30,616 nucleotides of DNA from the NCBI RefSeq assembly GCF_045635475.1, contig NZ_JBJGXI010000056.1, positions 1 through 30,616 of the forward strand, read 5' to 3'. The position numbers and the translations under genes are program-made. Under the pieces are notes generated by a model that saw nothing but the letters and a program-made list of their open reading frames with translations, had not been told where the DNA came from and searched no databases. Source of the stretch: JBJGXI01 sp045635475 (GTDB lineage Bacteria > Bacillota > Bacilli > Bacillales > Amphibacillaceae). Each line of letters begins with the position of its first letter. The first letter of the stretch is position 1. Positions 14,511 through 22,797 of this stretch are shown one piece after another.

Positions 14511-15335
14511 ATGGAATCATTTGTTGATTTTTGGTTATTAATTAAGTATGTATTTTTAGGTTTATTTCAAGGTTTTACTGAACCTATACCGATTTCTTCT
14601 AGCGGACACCTCGTGATGTTAAAAAACTTGTTTGACCTTGATCTAAAAGGATTATCATTTGAAATCTTAGTGAATTTTGGTTCATTAATTGCTGTTATTG
14701 CTATTTATCACAAAGATATTTTAAGATTAATGCAAAATGGCTTGCGCTTTATTATGACAAGGGATCAACAAGCTAAACCGGACTTTATGTTTATCATTTA
14801 TTTAATTATTGCTACAATACCCGCTGGTGTGATTGGCTTGTTGTTTGAAGAACAAATTGGGAATACCTTCAATCGCACGGAGATGGTTGGTATTACCTTA
14901 ATCATTACTGGTTTCGCTTTATGGATCATTCGAAATATAAGGGGTAGTAAAAATGATGGCGCACTGACTGTTAGAGATGCGATTATTGTAGGGTGTGCAC
15001 AAGCAGTTGCACTAATACCAGGTATCAGTAGGTCAGGAGCGACAATTGTAGCAGCGATGCTTTTAGGAATGAAACAAAGTACCGCTTTACGCTTCTCATT
15101 TTTACTTTTCATTCCAGTTAGTTTAGGAACTGGTTTACTTTCTATTGATAACATCGTGAATGATCCTAATTTTAATGTTTTATGGATTCCTTACGCACTT
15201 GCTTTCATCGCATCAATTATTGCTACTTATTTCTCATTAAAATGGTTTATGAGCATCATGGCGAAAGGGAATTTAAAGTACTTTGCTTACTACTGTTTTG
15301 TTGTTGGCGCATTAGCATTCTTTTTCCTAGGCTAA
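14511..15335 (+). CDS. uppP: undecaprenyl-diphosphatase (BacA/UppP type)
   Basis: A 274-residue polytopic membrane enzyme that dephosphorylates undecaprenyl diphosphate to recycle the lipid carrier of cell-wall synthesis; activity often gives bacitracin resistance. Family motifs are present: the acidic motif and serine cluster in GFTEPIPISSSGHLV near residues 20-34 (usually with a second Glu where Pro is here) and PGISRSGATI around residue 175. About seven to eight hydrophobic helices are seen. Upstream in-frame codons from 14472 are ignored because GGGAGGG sits 6-7 bases before the ATG at 14511. An Fnr-type gene begins 10 bases after its stop, so the two probably form an operon. Confidence 0.93.
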   Translation: MESFVDFWLLIKYVFLGLFQGFTEPIPISSSGHLVMLKNLFDLDLKGLSFEILVNFGSLIAVIAIYHKDILRLMQNGLRFIMTRDQQAKPDFMFIIYLIIATIPAGVIGLLFEEQIGNTFNRTEMVGITLIITGFALWIIRNIRGSKNDGALTVRDAIIVGCAQAVALIPGISRSGATIVAAMLLGMKQSTALRFSFLLFIPVSLGTGLLSIDNIVNDPNFNVLWIPYALAFIASIIATYFSLKWFMSIMAKGNLKYFAYYCFVVGALAFFFLG

Positions 15336-15345
15336 AGGAGGTTTC

Positions 15346-16053
15346 ATGCTATTGATAAATTCAAGGGTAAATCTAGCCTTGTCTAGTGAATTGAAGGACC
15401 TACTAACTGGTACAGAGCTTACGATACAGATTAATAAGAACCAATTCCTGTTTCAGCAAGGCGAAGATGTTAATGAGGTTTATATTATTCAATCTGGTAC
15501 CATCCAAATTGGAAAAAGCTCACCTGATGGCAGAGAATTGACTTTACGAATTTGTAAAAAAGGAGATATCATTGGTGAACTCGCTGTCTATTCCGATAAT
15601 GTTAAATACTTACTAAATGCGAAGGCAATGGAAGATAGTCAAGTGGTCATAATTAAGAAGCATTACTTAGAGGAAAAACTGCTCCACAACCCACAATTAG
15701 CTATGGAATTCATGAAAGCTATGAGTGATAATTTCCGAAGAGAACAAACAAAAATTCGTGATCTTGTGATGAATGGTAAAAAAGGTGCGCTATACTCAAC
15801 ATTAATCCGCTTAAGCAATAGCTACGGAATAGAGCTTACAAATGGAATTCTGATTGACATCATGTTAACCAACCAGGAAATTGCAAACTTTTGTGGAACC
15901 TCGCGTGAAAGCGTAAACCGGATGTTGAGCGATTTAAAGCGCGAAAAAATTATCGATACACAACATAATAAAATCATTATCTATAACTTACAGCATTTAA
16001 AAGATGAAATAAATTGTGAAAACTGCCCGATTGTCTTATGTAGCATTGACTAA
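15346..16053 (+). CDS. Crp/Fnr family regulator with an Fnr-like C-terminal cysteine cluster
   Basis: A 235-residue regulator. The N-terminal cyclic-nucleotide-type beta-barrel spans residues ~15-115 (FLFQQGEDVNEVYIIQSGTI, then GDIIGELAVYS), followed by the dimer helix and a winged HTH near residues 174-200 (LTNQEIANFCGTSRESVNRM). The tail has C224, C227 and C232 in CENCPIVLC, the same spacing as the 4Fe-4S cluster ligands of B. subtilis Fnr, whose fourth ligand is an aspartate; D139 here is at the matching position. It would act as an oxygen- or redox-sensing DNA-binding protein. AAGGAGG ends 5-6 bases before the ATG and uppP is just upstream. Targets are unknown. Confidence 0.88.
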   Translation: MLLINSRVNLALSSELKDLLTGTELTIQINKNQFLFQQGEDVNEVYIIQSGTIQIGKSSPDGRELTLRICKKGDIIGELAVYSDNVKYLLNAKAMEDSQVVIIKKHYLEEKLLHNPQLAMEFMKAMSDNFRREQTKIRDLVMNGKKGALYSTLIRLSNSYGIELTNGILIDIMLTNQEIANFCGTSRESVNRMLSDLKREKIIDTQHNKIIIYNLQHLKDEINCENCPIVLCSID

Positions 16054-16055
16054 AA

Positions 16056-16094
16056 CAAAAGCCCTTTCCTCCGAGTCCGGAGAAAGGGCTTTTG
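16056..16094. terminator. bidirectional terminator between the fnr-like gene and yitW
   Basis: CAAAAGCCCTTTC pairs with GAAAGGGCTTTTG, and CTCCG/CGGAG continues the stem around a short loop; A/T-rich flanks serve both strands. Confidence 0.9.
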
Positions 16095-16098
16095 CTAA

Positions 16099-16410
16099 TC
16101 AATCTGGAATTCCAAGTGCGATTTTCGCATAACGGGACATGCGATCTTTGGTCCACGGTGGATTCCAAACAATATTTACTTTCACATCTTTCGCTTCTGG
16201 AATATCATCCATCACGCGTTTTACATCTTCTTCAATATGAGCTGCTAACGGGCACCCCATTGCAGTCAATGTCATTGTCACGGTAGCAAGTCCAGCTTCA
16301 TCTAAATCGACACCATAAACAAGACCTAAATTAACAATATCTATACCAAGCTCTGGATCAATAACCGTTTCCAGAGCTCCCATCATATTATCTTGTAAAG
16401 CTTGATCCAT
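16099..16410 (-). CDS. yitW: SufT/MIP18-type iron-sulfur assembly protein (YitW)
   Basis: A 103-residue protein of the MIP18/DUF59 family, thought to help iron-sulfur cluster assembly or maturation. The conserved DPELGIDIVNLGLVYGVD block (residues ~18-35), the TAMGCPLA motif with its cysteine and the VWNPPWTKDRMSRYAKIALG end are all as in B. subtilis YitW. The frame opens further upstream, but AAGGAGGG stands 6 bases before the ATG at 16410, so this start is used. The facing regulator has an iron-sulfur type cysteine tail. yitV lies upstream in the same direction after a 114-bp gap. Confidence 0.93.
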   Translation of the reverse strand: MDQALQDNMMGALETVIDPELGIDIVNLGLVYGVDLDEAGLATVTMTLTAMGCPLAAHIEEDVKRVMDDIPEAKDVKVNIVWNPPWTKDRMSRYAKIALGIPD

Positions 16411-16524
16411 TTTATTCCCTCCTTGAACATCGTTATGTCTATTATAAACATAGTCCATGCAAATTTTAAATAATTTCTATTGTAGTTGCAAGAAACTAGC
16501 TCTCATTTTCCTATTAGAAGTATT

Positions 16525-17289
16525 CTACAACTGCAGTTCAAACCAATCAACCGTCTCCAAAACCGCATATCTACTTACTTTATGATCTCTACCTGGTTCA
16601 CGCAAGAATCGTATGCTTTCCGGGTTCTTGTAAGAAGGAATCACTGCTTCATAGAAGCTATAGGAATGATCAAATGGAACAACTGAATCATTTTCACCAT
16701 GCCAGAAGAAAAGTGGTCGTTGGTTCAATTTCTCCATCTGTTTTGATAAGTCGATCTGTTCTAATGTTTTAAATATTAATTCAATTTCGTTTTCTGAAAG
16801 TGGCAATTGAGCTTCTTTCTTTCTAATATTGCTAATTAATGCTTTTGCGTATGCTGTTATTTTCGGTGAGCCCATTAATATTGCTGCGGTCTTAATCCAC
16901 TCATACTGCGTTAAGGCTGCAGCAGTAGTGATTCCACCCATGCTTGTCCCAGCCAAACCAAAGCGATTGTCTTTAATCCAATTTCGTTTATCTAATTCTT
17001 GCTTGATTACGTATAGATCTTTTATATTTTGTTCGACTATATAAAAAAAATGTAATTCTCTTTCTTTGTTGTTTACCCCATTGTCTCTTTCACCATGATA
17101 TAAACAATCCGGTAACACTACACGGTACCCTTTTTCTGCCATAAGAAAAGCTAGTGGCAAATTGTGCTCCTTTGCACTCGTGAAGCCATGAAGGTATGTA
17201 AGAACTGGTAAAGCCGAATCGCTATGTTTATCATCTACAACGATTAATACTGGTATCTCTTGCCAATATTGTTTATGAATTTCAATCAT
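16525..17289 (-). CDS. yitV: alpha/beta hydrolase, YitV-type esterase
   Basis: A 254-residue cytoplasmic alpha/beta hydrolase. The nucleophile elbow is GTSMGG (about residues 114-119), preceded by LTYLHGFTS (oxyanion region). A late acidic residue lies in FWHGENDSVVPFDHS and the catalytic histidine in GRDHKVS near the C terminus, so the triad is complete. Length and motifs match B. subtilis YitV, a prolyl-oligopeptidase-like esterase whose substrate is not known. The ribosome binding site AGGACG is weak. Together with yitW and the divergent yitU it reproduces the B. subtilis cluster. Confidence 0.9.
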   Translation of the reverse strand: MIEIHKQYWQEIPVLIVVDDKHSDSALPVLTYLHGFTSAKEHNLPLAFLMAEKGYRVVLPDCLYHGERDNGVNNKERELHFFYIVEQNIKDLYVIKQELDKRNWIKDNRFGLAGTSMGGITTAAALTQYEWIKTAAILMGSPKITAYAKALISNIRKKEAQLPLSENEIELIFKTLEQIDLSKQMEKLNQRPLFFWHGENDSVVPFDHSYSFYEAVIPSYKNPESIRFLREPGRDHKVSRYAVLETVDWFELQL

Positions 17290-17437
17290 TACGTCCTGTC
17301 CCTTCTTATTTATATTGCTATTCTTTTATCATAGTATTTCAAAGAGCGACTTGCAAAGCATAACCTTTTCTCCGAGAAAATCTTTACATAATAATAAATC
17401 ACCTATAAACTATAATTACTATAAGAGGTGATAACAT

Positions 17438-18268
17438 ATGGAAAACAAAAGACATTTAATTGCACTTGATTTAGATGGGACATTATTGACAGATAAAAAA
17501 GTCATCAGTGACCATACAAAAAAAACAGTACTAAAAGCCAAAGAACAAGGTCATATCGTTGTGATAGCAACAGGTAGACCACACAGGGCAAGCATTAACT
17601 ATTATAAGGAATTAGGTTTAGATACTCCGATGGTAAATTTTAATGGAGCTTTAATCCACCATCCAATAGATAAAAAATGGGATGCACTACATACTCCTTT
17701 ACCTAAGCGTACAGCCTTGAAAATAGTCCAAACTTGTTATGACTTAAATGTTCATAATGTACTTGCTGAAGTAAAAGATGATATTTACTTGGATCAATAT
17801 GATGAAGAACTAATGGATATATTCGGTGCCAACGAACAAAATAAAATAACGATAGGTAGTTTGAAAAATGAATTACAAGAAGACCCTACATCAATACTTA
17901 TCCATCCACGTGAGGACCATATACAACAATTGAGGGATCGTTTAGATGATGAACATGCGGAAGTAATCGAGCACCGAAAATGGGGTGCGCCTTGGAACGT
18001 TATTGAAATTGTTCGAAAAGGCTTGAGCAAGGCTGTAGGTTTACAAAAAATTGCTCACTATTATCACATACCACAAGATCGAATCATTGCCTTTGGAGAC
18101 GAGGATAACGACTTGGAAATGATTGATTATGCGGGGGTAGGCGTGGCAATGAACAATGCAATTGAAGAACTAAAAGCAGTGGCCAAACATGTTACAAAAA
18201 GCAATGAAGAAGATGGTATTGGAAAATTCCTTGAAGAATACCTCGATTTACAGTCAAAAGCACTCTAA
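17438..18268 (+). CDS. yitU: Cof-type HAD phosphatase (YitU)
   Basis: A 276-residue HAD-superfamily phosphatase with a Cof/type IIB cap. Motif I is ALDLDGTLLTD (nucleophile D11, acid D13), motif II IATGRP, motif III the lysine in KGLSKAVGL and motif IV GDEDNDLEMI. B. subtilis YitU can dephosphorylate the riboflavin intermediate 5-amino-6-ribitylamino-uracil phosphate; the same role is possible here but not shown by sequence alone. The GAGGTGATAAC ribosome binding site precedes the ATG at 17438. It is divergent from yitV across a 148-bp gap that should hold both promoters. Confidence 0.9.
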   Translation: MENKRHLIALDLDGTLLTDKKVISDHTKKTVLKAKEQGHIVVIATGRPHRASINYYKELGLDTPMVNFNGALIHHPIDKKWDALHTPLPKRTALKIVQTCYDLNVHNVLAEVKDDIYLDQYDEELMDIFGANEQNKITIGSLKNELQEDPTSILIHPREDHIQQLRDRLDDEHAEVIEHRKWGAPWNVIEIVRKGLSKAVGLQKIAHYYHIPQDRIIAFGDEDNDLEMIDYAGVGVAMNNAIEELKAVAKHVTKSNEEDGIGKFLEEYLDLQSKAL

Positions 18269-18321
18269 TCATAAGGTTTCCATAAATTATCAAGCATGAA
18301 TTAACGTAGTCAAACCATAAT

Positions 18322-18351
18322 AAGCTTGAACGCAATGAAGCGTTCAAGCTT
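18322..18351 (+). terminator. yitU terminator
   Basis: A 12-bp perfect stem, AAGCTTGAACGC and GCGTTCAAGCTT around AATGAA, followed by TTTT. Confidence 0.9.
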
Positions 18352-18383
18352 TTTTACTTCTTTATTCTGGGAGGAATTGCCTC

Positions 18384-18530
18384 ATGAGTAGAAAAAGTAA
18401 ATCCAAACGCTTTACTCAACAAGCTTCAGACTCAGTAAAGAAACACGATGAACGTTTTCCTTATCGAGCAAGACTTGGTGAATTAGAGGGTAGAAAAGCA
18501 GATAATGAAGATACTGTAGGAGGTCTGTAA
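18384..18530 (+). CDS. small hypothetical protein (48 residues)
   Basis: A basic, hydrophilic 48-residue protein beginning MSRKSKSKRFTQQAS, with FPYRARLGELEGRK in the middle and ending TVGGL. Too short for the usual gene-size cutoff, but it has a good GGGAGGAATTG ribosome binding site and its last codons encode the GGAGG used by the next gene 2 bases later, so it is almost certainly translated and coupled. It resembles small hydrophilic Bacillaceae proteins, some of them spore-linked, but I cannot name the family. Confidence 0.7.
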   Translation: MSRKSKSKRFTQQASDSVKKHDERFPYRARLGELEGRKADNEDTVGGL

Positions 18531-18532
18531 CG

Positions 18533-18730
18533 ATGGCTAATATGGGAACAAATTTATTCCAACAAGCAAAGAGTGCTGTCAACCGTCTTACGAATGGTCA
18601 AATGGCCGATTCTGAAAAACAAGCAGCAAGAGCTGCAATTAAATCGGCATATACAAATGCAACTCCAGAGGAACAGCAGGAGTTACAGCAGTTAGAGCAA
18701 CAACTTGAGCAACACAACGAACTAAAATAA
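18533..18730 (+). CDS. DUF3813 family small protein
   Basis: A 65-residue soluble helical protein. The pattern NLFQQAKSAVNRL, then KQAARAAIKSAYTNATPEEQ and a glutamine/leucine-rich end (LQQLEQQLEQHNELK) fits the DUF3813 family of Bacillales, whose function is unknown. It starts 2 bases after the 48-residue gene and uses the ribosome binding site inside that gene's end, so the pair is an operon. It stops at a GC-rich terminator. Confidence 0.8.
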   Translation: MANMGTNLFQQAKSAVNRLTNGQMADSEKQAARAAIKSAYTNATPEEQQELQQLEQQLEQHNELK

Positions 18731-18741
18731 GCAACAGATAA

Positions 18742-18767
18742 AACGGCCCCCATTCGTGGGGGTTGTT
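18742..18767 (+). terminator. terminator of the DUF3813 operon
   Basis: CGGCCCCC/GGGGGTTG stem around ATTCGT, followed by TTTTTTAT. Confidence 0.88.
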
Positions 18768-18887
18768 TTTTATTTGTTTACGTCTTTTGTAATTGTCATT
18801 TTTCTGCTATTATTGAAAGTAAGTGAGCAATTTTATGTTCGAATTCTTACAACAATATGAATACCAATAGATTTAGGAGGACTAGAG

Positions 18888-19151
18888 ATGACTATACAAG
18901 TAGATGCTACACCTAATCCAAATGCATTAAAGTTCACATCCGATAAAATGATTTTTCAGGGAGATAAAAGCTTTTCTGTTATGCCCGGCCAAACAAGTGA
19001 ATTTGCTGTGCTTAACGAATTAATGGAACTTGATGGTGTTGATAATGTTTTTGGCTTTCAGAATTTTATAACGGTAAATAAACTATTTGATGCCGAATGG
19101 GATGGACTTACAGTAAAAGTGGAAAATGTACTAATAAAACATGGATTATAA
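18888..19151 (+). CDS. Nfu/NifU N-terminal domain scaffold protein
   Basis: An 87-residue protein made only of the Nfu N-terminal domain: TPNPNALKF near the start, then FAVLNELMELDGVDNVFGFQ and ITVNKL. In larger Nfu proteins this domain comes before the CxxC iron-sulfur scaffold, which is absent here, so a direct cluster-carrying role is unlikely; it may be an accessory in iron-sulfur protein maturation. The AGGAGG ribosome binding site is 7 bases before the ATG. Single gene facing the BsuPI lipoprotein gene with a shared terminator. Confidence 0.88.
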   Translation: MTIQVDATPNPNALKFTSDKMIFQGDKSFSVMPGQTSEFAVLNELMELDGVDNVFGFQNFITVNKLFDAEWDGLTVKVENVLIKHGL

Positions 19152-19165
19152 TAAGTGTACATAAA

Positions 19166-19197
19166 AAATGAGAGGCCTTGGTTAAGGCCTCTCATTT
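19166..19197. terminator. bidirectional terminator overlapping the lipoprotein stop
   Basis: A 14-bp perfect stem, AAATGAGAGGCCTT with AAGGCCTCTCATTT, loop of 4. The right arm contains the stop codon of the facing gene (19192-19194). Confidence 0.9.
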
Positions 19198-20091
19198 ATT
19201 TAATTGCTGCAATGTAACCGCTTGGCTCGAAAGAATCTGTCCGTCTTCCGGGTTTTTATCATACAGATACATACTAACGGTTCCGTTATTCGGTAATTGA
19301 TCTGATGGTATAGATACTTGTATCTCAAAAGGTGACCACTCATCAGATTCTACAGTTATTTTGGTTTCCTCTACTACTACACTGTGTCCGTCTTCAACAG
19401 TATAGTATAACTCCTCAACAATTGGACTAACTTCACCCTTAAGCTTGTATTCTCCATTAGAACCTTCAACCTTAATATTATTTACAATTCCATCGATTAC
19501 TTTACCATCTGCTTTCGGTAAACTAGAAGACGCTGTAGTGTTTTTGCTAACCGTAAATGTTTTCGTTTGTGTGAAAGGATTATTTTCTATACCTTGTTTA
19601 TTAATTTGCACCGGCAATAGTGTGATTGTTGCTTCGTATTCACCATCAGCTATTTCTGTATCATTCCATTCTTCTGTCCATTCCAAAGACTTACCAGCAG
19701 GAATCTCTTTATACACAAACGATTCAATAAATGCTTTTCCCTCGGAAAAACGATAGATTTCTTGACCAGAAGCGTCCGTAACAACGATTTCGAACTGCTG
19801 TCCACCAGACATACCTAATTCCACCGTCTCTTCTCCATTGTTCGAGAGCTCCATATGAAATGTAACTTGCTCTTCACTTGGCGTTACGACACTAGTCATC
19901 TTAAGTTTGTCTAACAATACTTCCACATCACTACTATCTTTTAATTGACTGTCAGCCGCAGGTGTTGTGCCATTGTCATCAATTACATCACCTGTACCTT
20001 GACTGCCATTACTGACCTGTTGTTGATTGGTTCCACAAGCTACTCCAAATACTATCAACAATAATAATGGTAGAAACATTTTCTTGTTCAT
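19192..20091 (-). CDS. BsuPI-domain lipoprotein with a C-terminal Ig-like domain
   Basis: A 299-residue predicted lipoprotein: signal peptide MNKKMFLPLLLLIVFGVAC with the acylated cysteine at C19. A low-complexity Gly/Asn/Asp linker follows. Residues ~55-160 match the intracellular proteinase inhibitor (BsuPI) fold, with TFHMELSNNGEETVELGMSG, FRFSEGKAF-type turns and PAGKSLEWTEEW. The last ~100 residues look like a Gmad2-type immunoglobulin fold (LKGEVSPIVEELYYTVEDGH and SMYLYDKNPEDG). In B. subtilis the single-domain inhibitor Ipi is cytoplasmic, while this one is exported and membrane-anchored, so it may bind surface or secreted proteases; that is inference. AAGGAGG precedes the ATG. yitT lies upstream. 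Confidence 0.8.
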   Translation of the reverse strand: MNKKMFLPLLLLIVFGVACGTNQQQVSNGSQGTGDVIDDNGTTPAADSQLKDSSDVEVLLDKLKMTSVVTPSEEQVTFHMELSNNGEETVELGMSGGQQFEIVVTDASGQEIYRFSEGKAFIESFVYKEIPAGKSLEWTEEWNDTEIADGEYEATITLLPVQINKQGIENNPFTQTKTFTVSKNTTASSSLPKADGKVIDGIVNNIKVEGSNGEYKLKGEVSPIVEELYYTVEDGHSVVVEETKITVESDEWSPFEIQVSIPSDQLPNNGTVSMYLYDKNPEDGQILSSQAVTLQQLNK

Positions 20092-20155
20092 TGCTCAACC
20101 TCCTTTTTGCGCTTTAACTAATAGGTCGAATGAACAAGCTTTTATGTTACACCAT

Positions 20156-21001
20156 TTAATCATTTCTTCTAAAAAAGCCAAATATACCTGCTGTTTCAAC
20201 GACATTTGTAAATGCATTTGGATCAATTTCACTTACAATTCGTTCTAAATCATATAGCTCATAACGTGTGATCACTAAATACAGCATATTTTTATCTACT
20301 TTACTATAAGCACCTCGAGCTGGAAGAATCGTAATACCTCTAACCATCGTATCGTGAATTGCTTGCTGCAATTCATCTGCCTTTCTCGTTACAATCATTG
20401 CTGTAACTTTTTCATGTCTTGTATGAATTGCATCAATTACTCGAGTAGAAACGTAAAGTGCTACTAATGTATATAACGCATTCTCCGGTTCATAGATAAT
20501 CCCAGCCAACGCAATAATAATACTATTTATTATGAGAAAGTATTTACCGATAGGTTGGTCCTTCATGCGTGATAGTACCATTGCAATGATATCTAAGCCA
20601 CCAGTAGAAGCACCCCATTTCAATGTCATTCCAACACCTATACCTCCAAGTACACCACCAAACACTGCATTTAAGATAATATCCTGACTCCATTGTTCTA
20701 CAGGTATAATCGTAAGAAAGGTTGTAGTAAAAATCACCGAAATGAAACTATAGACGGTAAATCCTCTACCAACCTTATACCAACCTAGAATAGCAACAGG
20801 AATATTTAAAATAAGTAAAATAACACCTGTACTTATTCCTATTCCAAAGAAATCAATAAAAACACTGGATAATAGCTGTGAAGTACCAGTAAAACCACTG
20901 GCATAGACATTAGCCCCAATTAGAAATAAATTTAGGGAAACCGCATTAAGAAATGCACCAAAAATAACTATGAGTATTCTTTTTGCTTCGAATAAAAACA
21001 T
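20156..21001 (-). CDS. yitT: YitT family membrane protein (DUF2179)
   Basis: A 281-residue protein of the YitT family: five to six transmembrane helices in the first ~180 residues (with GGVLGGIGVGMTLKWGASTGGLD, shown here in parts: GGVLGGIGVG and WGASTGGLDI) and a C-terminal DUF2179 domain (ARGAYSKVDKNMLYLVIT). Function is not established; the family is widespread in Bacillales. A TAGGAGGAAGGC ribosome binding site precedes the ATG at 21001. It is upstream of the BsuPI lipoprotein gene in the same direction and divergent from degV, an arrangement like the yit region of B. subtilis. Confidence 0.9.
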   Translation of the reverse strand: MFLFEAKRILIVIFGAFLNAVSLNLFLIGANVYASGFTGTSQLLSSVFIDFFGIGISTGVILLILNIPVAILGWYKVGRGFTVYSFISVIFTTTFLTIIPVEQWSQDIILNAVFGGVLGGIGVGMTLKWGASTGGLDIIAMVLSRMKDQPIGKYFLIINSIIIALAGIIYEPENALYTLVALYVSTRVIDAIHTRHEKVTAMIVTRKADELQQAIHDTMVRGITILPARGAYSKVDKNMLYLVITRYELYDLERIVSEIDPNAFTNVVETAGIFGFFRRND

Positions 21002-21233
21002 TGCCTTCCTCCTAAATCATATGTACACCTATATCTTCATACCCAACTATCTTAACGGTTAACCTTATTCATGTAAAATGAGCAGTATATTTTGACTAAA
21101 ATAACTGATATGATTAAACTTATAATTAGAAAGTTTGTTCATCTTTGTAATACTGTTATTCTTTCCAATGTTCTAGGTGCTTACCCGCCATTATTAGTAT
21201 TATAAAAAACTATTTGTATTGGATGTGAAATGG

Positions 21234-22094
21234 ATGAATGTACAAATTATTGCCGACTCAGCGTGTGATCTTTCTAAATCTTCCTATGATGACTATAACA
21301 TCGAAATGGTATCGCTTACAGTTCACTTAGATGATAATGATTTTGAGGACGGTAAAACGATCTCCGCTAAAACTGTTTATGATGCGATGCGTGATGGAAA
21401 AAAACCAAAAACGTCTCAAGTCTCGCCACAAGCGTTTAGAAATACTTTTTTGAAGTATGCGGAGAAAAACCAGCCTACTGTTTATTTCTCCTTTTCTTCT
21501 GAACTATCTGGCACCTACCAATCTGCAAAACTGATGGAGACGGAAGTAAAAGAGCAATATCCCGATTGGGAATTACGGATAGTTGACACAAAGTGTGCTT
21601 CACTTGGCTACGGTTTAGTAGTATTAAGGGCTGCGCAGTTATCACAAGAAGGGGCTTCTTTAGAAAATATTGTTGAAATCGGAAGCTATCATGCAGAACA
21701 TATGGAGCATATTTTCACTGTAGATGACCTTGAATATTTGTACCGTGGCGGTCGAGTTAGTAAGACAGCTGCAGTTGTTGGTACGATGCTAAAAATCAAA
21801 CCACTATTACATGTGGATAACGGTAAATTGATCCCGCTTGAAAAAATACGAGGCTCAAAAAAGGTACTAAAACGAATGCTCGACCTGATGGATGAACGCG
21901 GCATGAGTCTTAGTAGTCAGCCGATTGGCATCAGCCATGGTGATGACATAGATCAGGCAAACCAACTCGCAAGTCTGATCAAAGAAAGGTTTGGAACTGA
22001 AAATATCCATATTGAAATGGTAGGATCATCCATCGGTGCCCATTCGGGGCCAGGAACAATCGCACTTTTCTTTTTGAATGATGAATACAAGTAA
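21234..22094 (+). CDS. DegV family fatty-acid-binding protein (YitS-like)
   Basis: A 286-residue DegV protein, a family that holds a fatty acid for the kinase FakA (fatty acid phosphorylation). Typical blocks are IIADSACDLS, TSQVSPQAF, YFSFSSELSGTYQSAKL, VDDLEYLYRGGRVSKTAAVV, KIKPLLHVDNGKL and a final GSSIGAHSGPGTIALFF. A TTG at 21219 would extend it by five codons, but no good ribosome binding site supports it; the ATG at 21234 gives the usual MNVQIIADSACD start. Closest to B. subtilis YitS by neighbourhood; several paralogues exist, so the symbol is left blank. Confidence 0.9.
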   Translation: MNVQIIADSACDLSKSSYDDYNIEMVSLTVHLDDNDFEDGKTISAKTVYDAMRDGKKPKTSQVSPQAFRNTFLKYAEKNQPTVYFSFSSELSGTYQSAKLMETEVKEQYPDWELRIVDTKCASLGYGLVVLRAAQLSQEGASLENIVEIGSYHAEHMEHIFTVDDLEYLYRGGRVSKTAAVVGTMLKIKPLLHVDNGKLIPLEKIRGSKKVLKRMLDLMDERGMSLSSQPIGISHGDDIDQANQLASLIKERFGTENIHIEMVGSSIGAHSGPGTIALFFLNDEYK

Positions 22095-22101
22095 TTAATA
22101 T

Positions 22102-22129
22102 GTGTAGCATCTTTAAAAAGATGCTGCAC
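22102..22129 (+). terminator. degV terminator
   Basis: GTGTAGCATCTTT pairs with AAAGATGCTGCAC (one wobble), followed by TTTTTATTTTT. Part of the stem, GTGTAGCATCT, recurs as a direct repeat at about 22142. Confidence 0.85.
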
Positions 22130-22228
22130 TTTTTATTTTTCGTGTAGCATCTCTCGCATACCCATGCCTCTTTCCCCATATATATAGTAGAGAGATCATA
22201 CTAAACCTTAAGCAAAGGGGAATGATGA

Positions 22229-22438
22229 ATGCAATTAGAGAATCTACTAACAATGTACCAGTTAGACCGTCAAGATAAACCGTACTCCATTAACCATCTT
22301 CTTGATTACTGTCAACAGCTTTATATCCATGAGAAAATTGACATAGTATTATATCGTGATATCCTTTACCTTCTTAACACTGAAGGAGCTGTTTCTGTTC
22401 ACGAAATAACTGATAATAATTATCCTGTACTAGGGTAA
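22229..22438 (+). CDS. YppF-like small protein
   Basis: A 69-residue soluble helical protein. The layout, LLDYCQQLYIHEKIDIVLYR then DILYLLNTEGAVSVHE, resembles B. subtilis YppF (62 residues, unknown function): a long helix with LLDF/Y, a KxxIxxYR motif and a short C terminus with EGA. AAAGGGGAA is the ribosome binding site, 6-8 bases before the ATG at 22229. No terminator lies directly after it; a strong hairpin is found ~190 bp downstream. Confidence 0.65.
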   Translation: MQLENLLTMYQLDRQDKPYSINHLLDYCQQLYIHEKIDIVLYRDILYLLNTEGAVSVHEITDNNYPVLG

Positions 22439-22626
22439 ATTTGTTTAATTTGTCGACATAGGCGATAACAAGAAATAACAATAAGTTCTCTCTAACCTTA
22501 TCCGAGGTGACCGTAAGCAGCTTTATCCAGCATAGTTCTAATAGTAGCAAACACCGCATTAGTGATTTTAGATTAAAGAAGGTCACATCAGATTCTTTCA
22601 ATAAGCACTTCAAATATAATGTACTT

Positions 22627-22666
22627 AAAAGAACCTCCTAGCTAAAAACAGCTAGAAGGTTCTTTT
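22627..22666. terminator. strong hairpin between the YppF-like gene and dedA
   Basis: AAAAGAACCTCCTAGCT pairs with AGCTAGAAGGTTCTTTT (16 of 17) around AAAAAC, with T-runs on both sides. The 359-bp gap 22439-22797 otherwise holds nothing I can identify. Confidence 0.85.
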
Positions 22667-22797
22667 CTTCTTGCCTTGTGCTTACTTCTTTGATAAGAAT
22701 TAAGTAGTGCTCCACCTATGATTCTTCCGATAATCATCCAGTGTATCTGTTAGATGCTGTTTTTAGCATTTCAATTTACTCTTCAAAGTCATATCTT

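Noticed and set aside
22374..22613. 79-residue reverse-strand frame between the YppF-like gene and dedA
   Set aside because: Overlaps the YppF-like gene, no ribosome binding site, composition like random AT-rich sequence.
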